DNA of 64,000 bases from Mucilaginibacter empetricola (GCF_024808665.1 NZ_JANUBZ010000011.1:62001-126000), one strand, 5' to 3'. Shown: positions 1 to 10,292, counted from the first letter of the stretch. Notes: a model not told the origin generated them from the letters alone. Program-made: numbers and translations.

Positions 1-594
1 CGAATAATTGGTAGTTAAAAGATCTTTATAATTAGTTATAGCAGCGTTATAGTTTTTTGCGTTAACGGCTGCTATCGCAGTATTCAAAATGGTAGTGGTA
101 TCTGTTGGAATTAACTGACGTGCGTTGTCAAATGATTTGTAGGCATCATCAAATTTCTTATTTTGAAAGTTAGCTATCCCCTGGTTTAATAAATATTGAG
201 CCAATTGAATATTGGTGTGTTCAAGCAGCTTGGCATTTTCGTTTTTGGTATCAAGCGTTTTAGCTTGTTTTAGAGCCTCAGATGCGGTATTAAATTCTAC
301 AGCAGCATTTGTTTGTACAGAATCAGCTAATGCAAGTGATGAATAAATAGCTGCTTTTAAAGCTACAGTAAGCGGTAAAGCTGAGGTTTTTGCATTAGTA
401 GATGCCTTATCAATAGATGTTTTGGCATCAGCAAGGCTGGCTTTAGCTTTAGCAGCAATTACTGCAACTGTTGAACCGCTGGAAACCTGATATTGATTAT
501 ATGAGTCCTGGGCATTGTTTAATTCGCCTTTTTGTGCAAACGTTGTTGCTGATATTAAGCCTAAAAGGCCCACCATCAATAGTTTGATTTTCAT
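1..594 (-). CDS. Secreted TPR-like protein, 3' end cut off by the window edge
   Basis: An open frame runs from the ATG at 594 to the left window edge with no stop (198 codons). It begins with a clear signal peptide (MKIKLLMVGLLGLISATTFA, then QK). The rest is Ala/Lys-rich helical sequence; near the visible end, a stretch of the form NQGIANFQNKKFDDAYKSFD looks like a tetratricopeptide repeat, so a periplasmic TPR protein is likely. It lies 9 bp downstream of another TPR gene, which lies 5 bp downstream of gyrA, so all three are probably co-transcribed. The C-terminus is not visible and no specific function can be given. Confidence 0.8.
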   Translation of the reverse strand, partial: MKIKLLMVGLLGLISATTFAQKGELNNAQDSYNQYQVSSGSTVAVIAAKAKASLADAKTSIDKASTNAKTSALPLTVALKAAIYSSLALADSVQTNAAVEFNTASEALKQAKTLDTKNENAKLLEHTNIQLAQYLLNQGIANFQNKKFDDAYKSFDNARQLIPTDTTTILNTAIAAVNAKNYNAAITNYKDLLTTNYS

Positions 595-603
595 GATTAT
601 TTG

Positions 604-1719
604 TTAATTGGTTAACTGTTTTAGTTTGTTATTTATCTTGTTTATTTGGTTTTGATTTCCGGTTTGGCTGTACACCAATTGCAATACCTCAAGGCATTTT
701 ACATCATTAGGAGATATTTCATTAGCTTTTTCCAACCATTGTACGGCCCGCGCCTCATTTTGTTGATTATCCTTTTCTTTTTTCAACAAGCTTTGTTTAA
801 AATATAGTAGCCCCAGGTTAAATACCGGATCAAATGCCGAACTATTTAATTCTATAGCCCTTAAATAAAGCGACTCGGCTTTATCATATTGATTAAGATG
901 ATCGTAACAATTTGCGGCCACAAAAGCAATATCGGCGTTGTTTGCATTTATATCTATCAAGGCCGGCAATAACGGTTCTAACGCTTTATAATCTCGCCGG
1001 TTATTATAAATATTTGCTTCATCAATCAATAACGACTTGTTACCTGGTAACAATTTGCGTCCTTTTTTAATTATTTGAAGCGCACTTACCGTGTCTCCTA
1101 TTGATTTATAAATATTTGATGCTGCCTCAACATATTCGGCCTTAACACTGTCGGTATTAATTAGTTCTGTATAATATTTAGCGGCTATCTGCAAATTGCC
1201 CAACTTACTGTTAGCGTAAGCAATATAAGATTTTAATTGTTTATAGTCTGGCGAATATTTTTGCGCATCAGTAAATAATTGCAAGGCATTTATAAAATCA
1301 GAGGTATTGACATATAAAAACGCCTTCCTGATGTAAACATTTGTTAAACAATGCTTTACATATTCCATTTCGGTTGGATATCTGTAAATTTTTCTATTTT
1401 CAGATAGCTTGTCAACCAAATCAGTTGTTTGACTAAAAAATTTGTCGGGTTGTTTAAGTTTATTTAACGAATCGATATAAAGAATGCTCGAATTAACAAT
1501 GGCTCTGTAAACCAATTTTTCTACATCCAATGAGTCAGCACGGGTGGTAAATAAACTATCTACCGATTTTTTTGCGCTGCTCAAATATTTCAGATCTTTT
1601 TTTTGCTTGTAAAAAGCAAGATTGTTCACCACATTCTTTAAGGCCTCTGTTTGACAAAAGGCAGCAGATGTGGTGAACAAAAAAATTAAAACCGGTATTA
1701 TGATTTTACGGCCTTGCAT
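604..1719 (-). CDS. Secreted tetratricopeptide-repeat protein
   Basis: 371 residues with an N-terminal signal peptide (hydrophobic run near residues 5-20, cleavage likely after AAFC) followed by repeated helical pairs. TPR-like signatures are visible around residues 145-175 (FINALQLFTDAQKYSPDYKQ), 175-215 and 260-300 (YDKAESLYLRAIELNSSAFD). Such proteins act as protein-interaction scaffolds in the periplasm or at the outer membrane; the partner is unknown. The gene starts 5 bp after gyrA and is followed 9 bp later by a second TPR gene, so it is probably expressed from the gyrA promoter. No enzymatic motif is seen. Confidence 0.85.
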   Translation of the reverse strand: MQGRKIIIPVLIFLFTTSAAFCQTEALKNVVNNLAFYKQKKDLKYLSSAKKSVDSLFTTRADSLDVEKLVYRAIVNSSILYIDSLNKLKQPDKFFSQTTDLVDKLSENRKIYRYPTEMEYVKHCLTNVYIRKAFLYVNTSDFINALQLFTDAQKYSPDYKQLKSYIAYANSKLGNLQIAAKYYTELINTDSVKAEYVEAASNIYKSIGDTVSALQIIKKGRKLLPGNKSLLIDEANIYNNRRDYKALEPLLPALIDINANNADIAFVAANCYDHLNQYDKAESLYLRAIELNSSAFDPVFNLGLLYFKQSLLKKEKDNQQNEARAVQWLEKANEISPNDVKCLEVLQLVYSQTGNQNQINKINNKLKQLTN

Positions 1720-1724
1720 GCTGT

Positions 1725-4277
1725 TTATTCCGTTATTTCGCCAGCTTCGTCAGTAGTTGGCTCTGTTCCATTGTTTTCTCCGCCTTCTTCCAACTCCTTA
1801 TCTTCTTCTTCATCGTGTTCAACTTTGGCTATTGACGCAATTTCATCGTTTCCTTTAAGTGTTATTAACCTTACACCTTGAGTAGCTCTTCCCATAGTAC
1901 GGAGTTCGCTAATAGCTATCCTGATAATAATGCCCGATTTATTGATAATCATCAGGTCCTCATTATCAGTTACACCTTTAATGGCAACCAGTTTTCCGGT
2001 TTTCTCAGTAACGTTTAGTGTTTTAACACCTTTACCGCCTCTGTTAGTCACTCTATAATCGTCAATATCGGTACGTTTACCATAACCTTTTTCCGATACC
2101 ACCAACACGGTTGTCTCAGGATTATCGATACTGATCATGCCTACAACTTCGTCATTAGCGTCTTCCAAAGTAATACCACGAACGCCGGTTGCTGTACGGC
2201 CCATCGGACGCACATTAGCCTCATTAAAGCGAATAGCACGGCCTGATTTTAAAGCCATCACAATTTCGCTGTTGCCGCTGGTTAAGTTTGCTTCTAACAA
2301 TGAATCGCCTTCATTAATGTTGATCGCATTGATACCATTTGCACGCGGACGTGAATAGGCTTCCAACGACGTCTTTTTGATGGTACCCTTTTTGGTACAC
2401 ATAATAATGAAGTTATTTTCAAGATAGTCCTTATCTTTAAGGTTGATGATCTTGATATAAGCCTTAATATTTTCCTCTTTCGGAATATTGATGATATTCT
2501 GGATAGCTCTTCCTTTAGATGTTCTTGAACCCTCAGGAATTTCAAATACTCTTAACCAGAAACATTGTCCCGATTCGGTAAAGAACAGCATGTAATTGTG
2601 GTTAGAAGCAACCAATAAATGCTCAATAAAATCAGAATCGCGGCTGTTGCTGCCTATTGATCCTTTTCCACCTCTGCCCTGCCGGCGATACTCCGTTAAA
2701 GGCGTACGTTTAATATAGCCTTCGCGCGAAATGGTAATTACAACATCCTCATCTTCAATAAAATCCTCGGTCTGCATTTCTGCCGACGAGTGAATTATTT
2801 CAGTTTTGCGCTCATCACCGTATTTTTCCTTTATTTCCAGCAATTCATCTTTAATAATCTGCATTCTTAGCCCTTCATCAGCCAAAACAGAATTTAAGTA
2901 GTCAATCAGTTTCATTAAGCCTTCGTACTCGTCTTTAATCTTATCGCGCTCAAGTCCTGTTAACCTTCTCAGCGTCATATCCAGAATAGCGCGGGCTTGT
3001 ATGTCTGATAAGCCAAACTGGGTTATCAAACCCTCACGGGCATCATCAGGTGTATTTGAAGCACGTATTAAACGGATAACTTCATCCAAATGATCCAGCG
3101 CTATCAATAATCCTTCGAGGATATGAGCACGTTTTTGGGCCTCAGAAAGCTCAAATTTTGTACGACGAATAACCACCTCATGTCTGTGCTCAACAAAATG
3201 ATGAATCAGATCTTTAAGGTTCAGCAACATTGGCCTGCCATGTACCAATGCAATGTTATTTACACTGAAAGAGGTTTGAAGCGACGTATACTTGTATAGG
3301 TTATTAAGCACAATAGCGGCATTGGCGTCGCGTTTTATTTCATAAACAACACGGATACCTAACCTGTTTGATTCATCTCTTATTGCCGAAATACCTTCCA
3401 GCTTCTTATCGTTAACCAATTCAGCTGTACGCTCAATCATTAATGATTTATTTACCTGATATGGAACTTCGGTAACGATAATTCTTTCTCTGTCGTTATT
3501 ATAAGTTTCAATCTCGGCGCGGGCTCTGATTACAACTCTTCCCCTACCGGTTTCAAATGCCGAACGCGCTCCCTCAACACCATATATTATACCTCCGGTT
3601 GGAAAATCCGGACCTTTGATATATTTCATCAATTCGGCAATTTCTATCTGGCGGTTGTCAATCAATGCCAGGGTGGCATTGATCACTTCTGTTAAGTTAT
3701 GAGGAGCCATATTAGTGGCCATACCTACTGCAATACCCGATGCGCCATTTACCAATAAATTGGGAAATTTCGCAGGTAAAACAGTTGGTTCCTGTAACGA
3801 GTCGTCAAAGTTTAATTGAAAATCAATGGTATCTTTATTGATATCGGCCAGCATTTCCTCGGCAATCTTTTCAAGCCTTGCTTCGGTATATCGCATTGCT
3901 GCAGGTTCATCACCGTCAATTGAGCCGTAGTTACCCTGTCCTTCAACAAACGGATAGCGTAAGCTCCAGTCCTGTGCCATACGCACCATGGCATCATATA
4001 CAGATGTATCGCCATGCGGGTGATATTTACCCAGCACCTCTCCCACTATACGGGCCGATTTTTTATAGGGTTTATTGTTGCTTAAACCCAAATCAAGCAT
4101 GCCATATAAAACACGCCTGTGTACGGGTTTTAAACCATCACGAACATCTGGCAATGCTCTGGATACGATAACCGACATTGAATAATCAATGTAAGCTGAA
4201 CGCATCTCTTCATCAATATTTATCGAAATTATTCTGTCTTCTTTTTGCGAATTATCGTTGTCTGTTCCTTCGGCCAT
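1725..4277 (-). CDS. gyrA: DNA gyrase subunit A
   Basis: 850 residues, normal for the family. GyrA is the DNA breakage-reunion subunit of the A2B2 gyrase that introduces negative supercoils. The catalytic tyrosine is Tyr130 in [10 protein letters not shown]. The quinolone-determining segment [10 protein letters not shown] has Thr91 and Asp95 at the positions equivalent to E. coli Ser83 and Asp87. The C-terminal beta-pinwheel begins after about residue 520 with a GyrA-box-like QGRGGKG near residue 535, which argues for gyrase rather than ParC. The last 30 residues are strongly acidic, as in many GyrA tails. Two TPR genes follow closely on the same strand. The start at 4277 gives the conserved N-terminus ([22 protein letters not shown]). 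Confidence 0.97.
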   Translation of the reverse strand: MAEGTDNDNSQKEDRIISINIDEEMRSAYIDYSMSVIVSRALPDVRDGLKPVHRRVLYGMLDLGLSNNKPYKKSARIVGEVLGKYHPHGDTSVYDAMVRMAQDWSLRYPFVEGQGNYGSIDGDEPAAMRYTEARLEKIAEEMLADINKDTIDFQLNFDDSLQEPTVLPAKFPNLLVNGASGIAVGMATNMAPHNLTEVINATLALIDNRQIEIAELMKYIKGPDFPTGGIIYGVEGARSAFETGRGRVVIRARAEIETYNNDRERIIVTEVPYQVNKSLMIERTAELVNDKKLEGISAIRDESNRLGIRVVYEIKRDANAAIVLNNLYKYTSLQTSFSVNNIALVHGRPMLLNLKDLIHHFVEHRHEVVIRRTKFELSEAQKRAHILEGLLIALDHLDEVIRLIRASNTPDDAREGLITQFGLSDIQARAILDMTLRRLTGLERDKIKDEYEGLMKLIDYLNSVLADEGLRMQIIKDELLEIKEKYGDERKTEIIHSSAEMQTEDFIEDEDVVITISREGYIKRTPLTEYRRQGRGGKGSIGSNSRDSDFIEHLLVASNHNYMLFFTESGQCFWLRVFEIPEGSRTSKGRAIQNIINIPKEENIKAYIKIINLKDKDYLENNFIIMCTKKGTIKKTSLEAYSRPRANGINAININEGDSLLEANLTSGNSEIVMALKSGRAIRFNEANVRPMGRTATGVRGITLEDANDEVVGMISIDNPETTVLVVSEKGYGKRTDIDDYRVTNRGGKGVKTLNVTEKTGKLVAIKGVTDNEDLMIINKSGIIIRIAISELRTMGRATQGVRLITLKGNDEIASIAKVEHDEEEDKELEEGGENNGTEPTTDEAGEITE

Positions 4278-4463
4278 TTTTATTTCGTTGTAGAATCTTC
4301 TCTATAATTGCCCGTTCAAAAAGTGTTTTTTAAACGACCTGCGAAGTTAAGAAAATTAATGGTTTTACGATGCGATTTTTAGTAACAATATAGGGTTTAT
4401 CCACAAAGATGATGTATTTTATATCCACCCCGCCTTATTGCACAATGGTATTCGCAAATATTG

Positions 4464-4859
4464 TTATTTTATTTTTTTCCAATACTCTTCAACCTGCATT
4501 CCGGTAGGCAAAGTACCCTTTAAGGTGAGCGTGTCGTTTTTTATTGTATACAGATAATGGATAGGAATATTGGTTATTTTGGATGGTTGGGTGCAAGAAG
4601 TTTCTGTATCAACACAAGTATCTCCGTTTAGCACATAGGTGCCTGTTTCAAATTTTTCAGGTTCATACCCTTTCTCTAATGCAAAGGCTTCGTAGCTATT
4701 CTCATTGTACTTTCGATGTAAGGCATATTCGGTTGGCGCGCCTTCTTTTTTGCCATTGTAAATACCACCTATAAACTCCCAGGTGCCTTTGAGACTTAAT
4801 GGTTTAGAGAAAGAGCAGAGGAATAAAGTTGCAAGAAGAAGTCCTGTCTTTTTTAACAT
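4464..4859 (-). CDS. Small secreted protein, lipocalin-like
   Basis: 131 residues with an N-terminal signal peptide (MLKKTGLLLATLFLCSFSKP). The mature part starts with LKGTWEFIGGIYNGKKEG, the GTW opening typical of small lipocalin-like or DUF4488-like beta-barrel proteins of Bacteroidota, and ends with a strand-rich region (NDTLTLKGTLPTGMQVEEYWKKI). Two cysteines near residues 82-89 could form a disulfide. It lies 8 bp downstream of hemF on the same strand, so it may share that transcript, but nothing in it points to heme metabolism. Ligand and role are unknown. Confidence 0.75.
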   Translation of the reverse strand: MLKKTGLLLATLFLCSFSKPLSLKGTWEFIGGIYNGKKEGAPTEYALHRKYNENSYEAFALEKGYEPEKFETGTYVLNGDTCVDTETSCTQPSKITNIPIHYLYTIKNDTLTLKGTLPTGMQVEEYWKKIK

Positions 4860-4867
4860 AGCTGATT

Positions 4868-5782
4868 TTAAACCCAGTTGATCCCTTTTTTTAATAAAGA
4901 TAAGGTCTTTTCTTCTTCGCTGCCTGGCTGAGGTTTGTAATCATATACCCACTTGGCTGTTGGCGGCAAACTCATCAATATAGATTCAATGCGACCATTG
5001 GTTTCGAGGCCAAAGCGTGTGCCTGCATCATAAACCAGGTTAAACTCGGTATATCTGCTACGGCGCTGATATTGCCACAACTGATGATTTTCGTTAAAAT
5101 CTTTAATCCGGTTACGGTTAACTAATTCGGTATAAATAGGAATAAATGATCTGCCAACGGCTTTTGAAAATTCAAATATGTTTTCCCAGCTAATATCTTC
5201 GCTGGCGGTAAGACGATCATAGAATATTCCGCCTATACCGCGGGTTTCATTGCGGTGTTTAATAAAAAAGTAGTCGTCGGCCCAAAGCTTAAAACGATGA
5301 TAAAAATCAGTGGAGTAGGCTTTACAAACAGACCTTAAATATTCGTGAAAATACACTGCGTCGTTATCAAAAATGTAATGCGGGGTAAGGTCGATTCCGC
5401 CACCAAACCACCTGAGAGGTTCGGCTTCTGAGCCGTTTACCTGCGGCATTTCGAAATACCGGATATTCATGTGGATGATAGGAACCATGGGATGATTTGG
5501 ATGAATTACGATGGAAACTCCCGTGGCAAAAAAATTATCCTGATCAACTTTCAGCGCTTTTTTCATGGAATCGGGCAATTGGCCATATACTGCCGAGAAA
5601 TTTACCCCACCCCTTTCAAATATATTACCGTTCTGAATAATACGGGTACGACCGCCGCCGCCGCCATCGCGCTCCCATTTCTCCTCTTCAAAAACTGATT
5701 TTCCGTCCGTCAACTCCAATGCCGCACATATTTCATCCTGAATTTGCTGGTAATCGGCGGCTATTTGTTCCTTGGTTATCAT
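4868..5782 (-). CDS. hemF: Oxygen-dependent coproporphyrinogen III oxidase
   Basis: 304 residues, the usual length for HemF. The enzyme oxidatively decarboxylates two propionates of coproporphyrinogen III to give protoporphyrinogen IX in heme synthesis, using O2. Family hallmarks are visible: WERDGGGGGRTRIIQNG near residue 36, the metal/substrate segment FATGVSIVIHPNHPMVPIIHMNIRYFE, WFGGGIDLTPHYIFDNDAVYFH, and the C-terminal YTEFNLVYDAGTRFGLETNGRIESILMSLPP. The product is cytosolic. It precedes a small secreted protein by 8 bp. The presence of the O2-dependent enzyme fits an aerobic lifestyle. Confidence 0.96.
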   Translation of the reverse strand: MITKEQIAADYQQIQDEICAALELTDGKSVFEEEKWERDGGGGGRTRIIQNGNIFERGGVNFSAVYGQLPDSMKKALKVDQDNFFATGVSIVIHPNHPMVPIIHMNIRYFEMPQVNGSEAEPLRWFGGGIDLTPHYIFDNDAVYFHEYLRSVCKAYSTDFYHRFKLWADDYFFIKHRNETRGIGGIFYDRLTASEDISWENIFEFSKAVGRSFIPIYTELVNRNRIKDFNENHQLWQYQRRSRYTEFNLVYDAGTRFGLETNGRIESILMSLPPTAKWVYDYKPQPGSEEEKTLSLLKKGINWV

Positions 5783-5833
5783 GGGAGCAAAGTTAGTGGA
5801 ATTTTAATTTGGCAACTGTAAAATATTGTTCCG

Positions 5834-7066
5834 CTAAGAAATCTCAACGTAATCAAGATCTTTACCATAGGTTTCCTTTAACTGGCTCAACGATAGTAAA
5901 GCCAGAACAGTAAGTATCGCCATCATTATATAACCACTGGTAATCATGCCGTAGTGCGCAACAAATGCCGTAAAAGCCAGGTTTATAGGTATTAATGATC
6001 CCCTTACAAAATTGGGAACAGTTGTAGCCACAGTTGCACGAATATTTGTTCCAAATTGCTCAGCAGCTATGGTAACAAACGTGGCCCAATAACCAACCGC
6101 ACAGCCCATAAAGAAACACAGCCACACAAACTCTTTGCTATTTAACCCTTTGGCACTTAAATAACATACAACACTTACCACCGATAGGAGAAGAAATATA
6201 GCCATGGTAATTTTCCTTGATTTGGTGAATTGTGCCAATAAACCGGCAAATATACCACCTACTGCTATGCCAATATAAGTATATAAAATACCATCAGCAG
6301 CGCTTAACGGCTCGGTAGCACCCAATGCTTTGCCAAACTCGGGCGAAAGCGTAACCAATACCCCCACTACATACCAAAGCGGTGCACCAATTAAAATACA
6401 GTAAATATATTTTTTAAAACGCCCCCAATTATTAAAAAGCATCAGGAAATTGCCTTTTGAAACACTGCTTTGTTCCAGGCTTTTGAACATTCCAGATTCA
6501 AAGGTCCCTATCCGCAATAAAAGCAATAAAATACCTAAACCGCCGCCTACCATGTAGGCATTTTGCCAACCGTGTTTGGCAACCACTACCGCCAGCGCCG
6601 CGCCAAATAGCCCAATTACGGCCACAATAGTTGTTCCTGCGCCACGTCGCTCTTTGCTCAGGGTTTCGGTAACCAGGGTTATACCTGCACCTAATTCGCC
6701 GGCTAAGCCGATACCTGCAATAAATCTAACCGCGGCATAGGTATTCACATCATGCACATACGCATTAGCGAAATTGGCAAGCGAATAAAGTAATATGGAA
6801 CCGAAAAGTACTTTTATACGTCCTAATTTATCACCAACAACACCCCATAAAATGCCGCCAAGCAGCAAACCGAACATCTGTAGGTTGATAATAAAAAGCC
6901 CCTGCGGTAATACATCGGCAGGTTTAACACCGATGGAGAGTAAACTACTTTTCCTGACGATTGAAAAAACCAGCAAGTCATAAATATCAACAAAGTAGCC
7001 TAAGGAAGCTACTAGCACTAAAAAAATAACATTTCTTTTTGCTTTGGTTGCGGCAGCGTCGGTCAT
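5834..7066 (-). CDS. MFS transporter, metabolite:H+ symporter type
   Basis: 410 residues with about twelve hydrophobic segments. The loop between TM2 and TM3 carries the MFS signature GVVGDKLGRIKVLFGS, and a second motif FIAGIGLAGELGAGITLVTETLSKERRG lies in TM4-TM5, as in the sugar/organic-acid:proton symporters (SP or MHS-like). The substrate cannot be told from sequence. It stands alone: the peroxiredoxin and cold-shock genes upstream end at 7180 and hemF starts beyond 5782 with a separate spacing of about 50 bp. It is an inner-membrane protein. Confidence 0.85.
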   Translation of the reverse strand: MTDAAATKAKRNVIFLVLVASLGYFVDIYDLLVFSIVRKSSLLSIGVKPADVLPQGLFIINLQMFGLLLGGILWGVVGDKLGRIKVLFGSILLYSLANFANAYVHDVNTYAAVRFIAGIGLAGELGAGITLVTETLSKERRGAGTTIVAVIGLFGAALAVVVAKHGWQNAYMVGGGLGILLLLLRIGTFESGMFKSLEQSSVSKGNFLMLFNNWGRFKKYIYCILIGAPLWYVVGVLVTLSPEFGKALGATEPLSAADGILYTYIGIAVGGIFAGLLAQFTKSRKITMAIFLLLSVVSVVCYLSAKGLNSKEFVWLCFFMGCAVGYWATFVTIAAEQFGTNIRATVATTVPNFVRGSLIPINLAFTAFVAHYGMITSGYIMMAILTVLALLSLSQLKETYGKDLDYVEIS

Positions 7067-7133
7067 AGTTTAAATAAATTTGGTGGGCTAAAGTAGCAGA
7101 AATATTAAAACACCGAAAAAATAAAACAAAAAA

Positions 7134-7157
7134 AAACCTCTGAGTGGGCAGAGGTTT
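7134..7157 (-). terminator. Rho-independent terminator of the cold-shock gene
   Basis: A perfect 9-bp stem (AAACCTCTG / CAGAGGTTT) with a 6-nt loop is followed on the minus strand by a long T-rich tract (the A-run at 7113-7136 read on the plus strand). It lies 22 bp after the stop of the cold-shock gene. Confidence 0.85.
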
Positions 7158-7179
7158 CCTAATTAAATAATTAGAAAAA

Positions 7180-7377
7180 TTATGCTTTTTTTACATTTAC
7201 AGCCTGTAATCCTTTTCTGCCTTCTTCCACGTCGTATGTAACGCTATCGTTATCTTTAATGGCGTTTACGCCGCCTTGTACATCCTTAAAGTGTACAAAA
7301 AGATCTTTACCATCGTCGGTAACAATAAAACCATAACCTTTTTGTGTGTTAAACCATTTTACTTTTCCAGTTTTCAT
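7180..7377 (-). CDS. Cold-shock domain protein
   Basis: 65 residues, a single OB-fold cold-shock domain. The RNA-binding motifs RNP1 (KGYGFI, residues 13-18) and RNP2 (DLFVHF, around 25-30) are intact, as is the opening MKTGKVKWFN. Proteins of this family bind single-stranded RNA or DNA and melt mRNA structures. The gene has a strong intrinsic terminator right behind it and a 139-bp AT-rich leader in front, in keeping with a separate, highly expressed mRNA; whether it is cold-induced cannot be seen. Confidence 0.96.
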   Translation of the reverse strand: MKTGKVKWFNTQKGYGFIVTDDGKDLFVHFKDVQGGVNAIKDNDSVTYDVEEGRKGLQAVNVKKA

Positions 7378-7516
7378 AAATATTATAATTGTTGTATAAA
7401 AAATTGTGTTACAGATTAAAAAACTATGCCAAACTGAATAAAATGATACTTATTATCAGAAAGATATAGAAAAACCAATCTTTTCAAATATATAAAATAT
7501 TAATAACCAAATAAAA

Positions 7517-8152
7517 TTATTTATTTGGTTGTGGTGTTAATCGTAAATAGGGTTTTACCTGTGTAAAACCTTTCGGAAATTTTGCCGGGATGTCTTCTGT
7601 TTTAATTGCAGGCACTACTACCACATCTTCGCCATCCTTCCAATCGGCAGGTGTGGCAACGCTATAATTTGCGGTTAATTGTAATGAATCAATTACTCTT
7701 AATATTTCCTGAAAGTTTCTGCCTGTTGAAGCCGGATAAGTAATAATCAGCTTAATGCTTTTATCGGGCGCTATCACAAACAGGGAACGCACTGTCGCAG
7801 TTAATGATGCATTAGGGTGTATCATATCATATGACAATGCAATTTCGCGGTTCTCATCCCCTATTATCGGGAAATTAACCTCAACACCTTGGGTTTCATT
7901 GATATCATTTATCCATCCTTTGTGCGATTCAACCGAGTCAACGCTTAACGCAATTACCTTTACGTTGCGTTTTTCAAATTCACTTTTCAGCGATGCTGTT
8001 TTACCTAATTCGGTAGTACAAACAGGCGTATAATCAGCTGGATGTGAAAATAATACACCCCAGCTATCGCCAAGATATTCATAAAAGTCTATTTCGCCTG
8101 CTGACGTTTTTGCTTGAAAGTTTGGAGCCTTATCTCCTAATCGTAAACTCAT
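7517..8152 (-). CDS. 1-Cys peroxiredoxin (Prx6 type)
   Basis: 211 residues, the length of Prx6-type peroxiredoxins. The active-site segment is HPADYTPVCTTELG with peroxidatic Cys45; the Thr and Pro of the PxxxTxxC motif are present, and a conserved C-terminal Prx6 region (GEDVVVVPAIKTEDIPAKFPKG) follows. No second cysteine lies in a resolving position, so it is probably a 1-Cys enzyme reducing H2O2 and alkyl hydroperoxides with an external thiol. A bacillithiol-type thiol is plausible because a ypdA homologue lies at 49572. It is cytosolic, with no signal peptide. Confidence 0.93.
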   Translation of the reverse strand: MSLRLGDKAPNFQAKTSAGEIDFYEYLGDSWGVLFSHPADYTPVCTTELGKTASLKSEFEKRNVKVIALSVDSVESHKGWINDINETQGVEVNFPIIGDENREIALSYDMIHPNASLTATVRSLFVIAPDKSIKLIITYPASTGRNFQEILRVIDSLQLTANYSVATPADWKDGEDVVVVPAIKTEDIPAKFPKGFTQVKPYLRLTPQPNK

Positions 8153-8270
8153 AATTCAATAATTTATTTGTTTAATAATATACTAAGTTAAGGTGATTGT
8201 TTTATTAATCAATAATGATTTTGAAAAAACACTACAAATTACATAGGAGTTATAGTTTTAGGTTAGTTTT

Positions 8271-8420
8271 TTTAAAATAAACCTAATCAATTTACCCAAA
8301 TAAACCCTCAACTTTTTTTAAGGCTCAATATAACTTAATCACCCAATAAACTCAATCCAACTTAATCAACTATTCAACCCAATCCAACTTAATCAACCAT
8401 TCAACCAAATCACCCAAAAA
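8271..8420. repeat. Intergenic word-repeat element (family C)
   Basis: The 316-bp gap between the peroxiredoxin and the GH15 gene holds no gene. Most of it is a purine-poor low-complexity stretch built from the words AATCCAACTTAATCAAC and CATTCAACC. A 27-bp unit is tandemly duplicated at 8354-8380 and 8381-8407 with two mismatches. A related stretch in the opposite orientation lies at 56211-56297. Confidence 0.7.
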
Positions 8421-8468
8421 AAACAACATTATCCCCTCAGTTTTGTTGCTCCTATTTTAAACGCATTT

Positions 8469-10253
8469 ATGGAAAGACATACCTATCAAACCGGCATAAT
8501 AGGCAACTGCGCCTTTTTAGCCCATATCAATAAAAACACCAATGTCGACTGGCTTTGCTGGCCACGTTTCGATAGCACGTTTATTTTTGGCGGCCTGTTA
8601 GATCAAAAAAAAGGCGGCGCCTTTTCTATTTTGCCTACCGGCGAATACACCTCACATCAATATTATTCGGAGAATACTAACGTATTGATAACCGAAATAA
8701 CAACCCCAAACGGTGCCAAATACCGCATAACCGATTTTGCGCCCAGATTTTTTGAACATCAGCGTTATTACAAACCATTAATGCTGATCCGTAAAGTTGA
8801 ACCTTTGGACGGCTCACCGCAAATAATTGTAAAATGCGAGCCTGTATCTGATTATGGTAATGTAAAGCTGACCGTAAACCGGGGCAGCAATCACATCCAG
8901 TTTTTAGGGGGCGATGAAAATATCAGGCTTACTACTAATATACCCATCAGCTACGTTTTTGATGAACAGCCCTTTGTACTTAACGAAGCCAAATACCTGG
9001 TATTAACCTATGGCGAGCCATTGGAAGCGCCGCTGATAAGTACAGCTGAGCGTTTTTTGCGTGAAACGAACCAATATTGGCGCACATGGATAAAACACTC
9101 CTCCATAGCCACCTATTACCAGCCATTTGTGATCAGGTCTGCATTGGCCTTAAAAATACACCAGTTTGAAGATACAGGGGCCATTATAGCTGCCAGCACT
9201 ACTAGCCTACCCGAATCTCCGGGCAGCGGCCGCAACTGGGATTACCGTTATTGCTGGCTGCGTGATACTTATTACGTTTTAACATCGCTAAACCACATTG
9301 GCCATTTTGAGGAAATGGAAAAGTATTTTAACTACGTTACCGATATCTCCTTTAACGAAACAGAGCGCTATCAGCCGCTTTATGGCATTACCGGCAAAAA
9401 GCTACTCACCGAACAAATATTGACTGACCTGGAAGGTTATATGGGCAATCAGCCGGTGCGGATTGGCAACCAGGCCTCTGAGCATATCCAGAATGATATT
9501 TACGGGCAGGTAATGATCTCCGTACTTCCGCTTTATACCGATCATCGTTTTATTTTTTCGGAACGAAAAGATTCTGTGAGATGGATTGAATTCCTGTTGA
9601 CTAAAATAGAGCGTACCATTGATGAAAAAGATGCCGGCATCTGGGAGTTCCGTAACATGGCTAATATTCATTGCTACAGCAACTTATTTCAGTGGGCCGG
9701 TGCTTCTGCAGCCGAAAAAATGGCCCGTACTATTGATAACAAAGAACTGACCGACAAAGCCATCGCCCTAAAAAATCGCGCAGCGGAGCATATTGAAAGC
9801 TGTTATGATCCGGTTAGAAAGGTATACACCAATTCTGCAGGCAGCCCTAATCTTGATGCCAGTACACTGCAATTGATTATGATGAATTATCTTGACCCAG
9901 CTTCTGACAGGGCAAAAGATCATTTGATAGCGCTGGAAAAAGAGCTAAAAACGCCAAATGGGTTATTTTACAGGTATCTGTATAAGGATGATTTTGGTAA
10001 GCCGAAGACTACGTTTTTGATATGTGCTTTTTGGTACATAGAGGCACTTGCTTGTGTTGGCAGATTGGATGACGCCATGCGCGAATTTGAAAATCTGCTC
10101 CAATATTCCAATCACCTGTTATTATTTAGCGAGGATGTTGACGAAAACGACGGCAGCCAATGGGGAAACTTCCCGCAGGCCTATAGCCACGTAGGACTGA
10201 TGAATGCAGCCTATCGTATTGCCATGAAGCTTGACCGGCCAATATTTTTATAA
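8469..10253 (+). CDS. Glycoside hydrolase family 15 (glucoamylase/trehalase-like)
   Basis: 594 residues without a signal peptide, so probably cytosolic. The N-terminal beta-sandwich opens with IGNCAFLAHINKNTNVDWLCWPRFD, typical of bacterial GH15. The (alpha/alpha)6 barrel carries the conserved TTSLPESPGSGRNWDYRYCWLRD around residues 240-262, and the C-terminal segment has FSEDVDENDGSQWGNFPQAYSHVGL, which contains the usual catalytic-base region. GH15 members cleave alpha-glucosidic bonds from non-reducing ends; bacterial forms of this architecture include trehalases. The gene converges on a trehalose-6-phosphate synthase/phosphatase fusion, so trehalose or a related alpha-glucoside is the likely substrate (inference). 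Starting at ATG 8469 gives the family N-terminus. Confidence 0.9.
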   Translation: MERHTYQTGIIGNCAFLAHINKNTNVDWLCWPRFDSTFIFGGLLDQKKGGAFSILPTGEYTSHQYYSENTNVLITEITTPNGAKYRITDFAPRFFEHQRYYKPLMLIRKVEPLDGSPQIIVKCEPVSDYGNVKLTVNRGSNHIQFLGGDENIRLTTNIPISYVFDEQPFVLNEAKYLVLTYGEPLEAPLISTAERFLRETNQYWRTWIKHSSIATYYQPFVIRSALALKIHQFEDTGAIIAASTTSLPESPGSGRNWDYRYCWLRDTYYVLTSLNHIGHFEEMEKYFNYVTDISFNETERYQPLYGITGKKLLTEQILTDLEGYMGNQPVRIGNQASEHIQNDIYGQVMISVLPLYTDHRFIFSERKDSVRWIEFLLTKIERTIDEKDAGIWEFRNMANIHCYSNLFQWAGASAAEKMARTIDNKELTDKAIALKNRAAEHIESCYDPVRKVYTNSAGSPNLDASTLQLIMMNYLDPASDRAKDHLIALEKELKTPNGLFYRYLYKDDFGKPKTTFLICAFWYIEALACVGRLDDAMREFENLLQYSNHLLLFSEDVDENDGSQWGNFPQAYSHVGLMNAAYRIAMKLDRPIFL

Positions 10254-10292
10254 AATACAACTGGTGTCAACTTTTTTCAGGGATAGACAGCA

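Noticed and set aside
3971..4020. Quinolone-resistance change in GyrA
   Set aside because: Thr91 and Asp95 at the Ser83/Asp87-equivalent positions are compatible with a wild-type Bacteroidota enzyme; no resistance call can be made.
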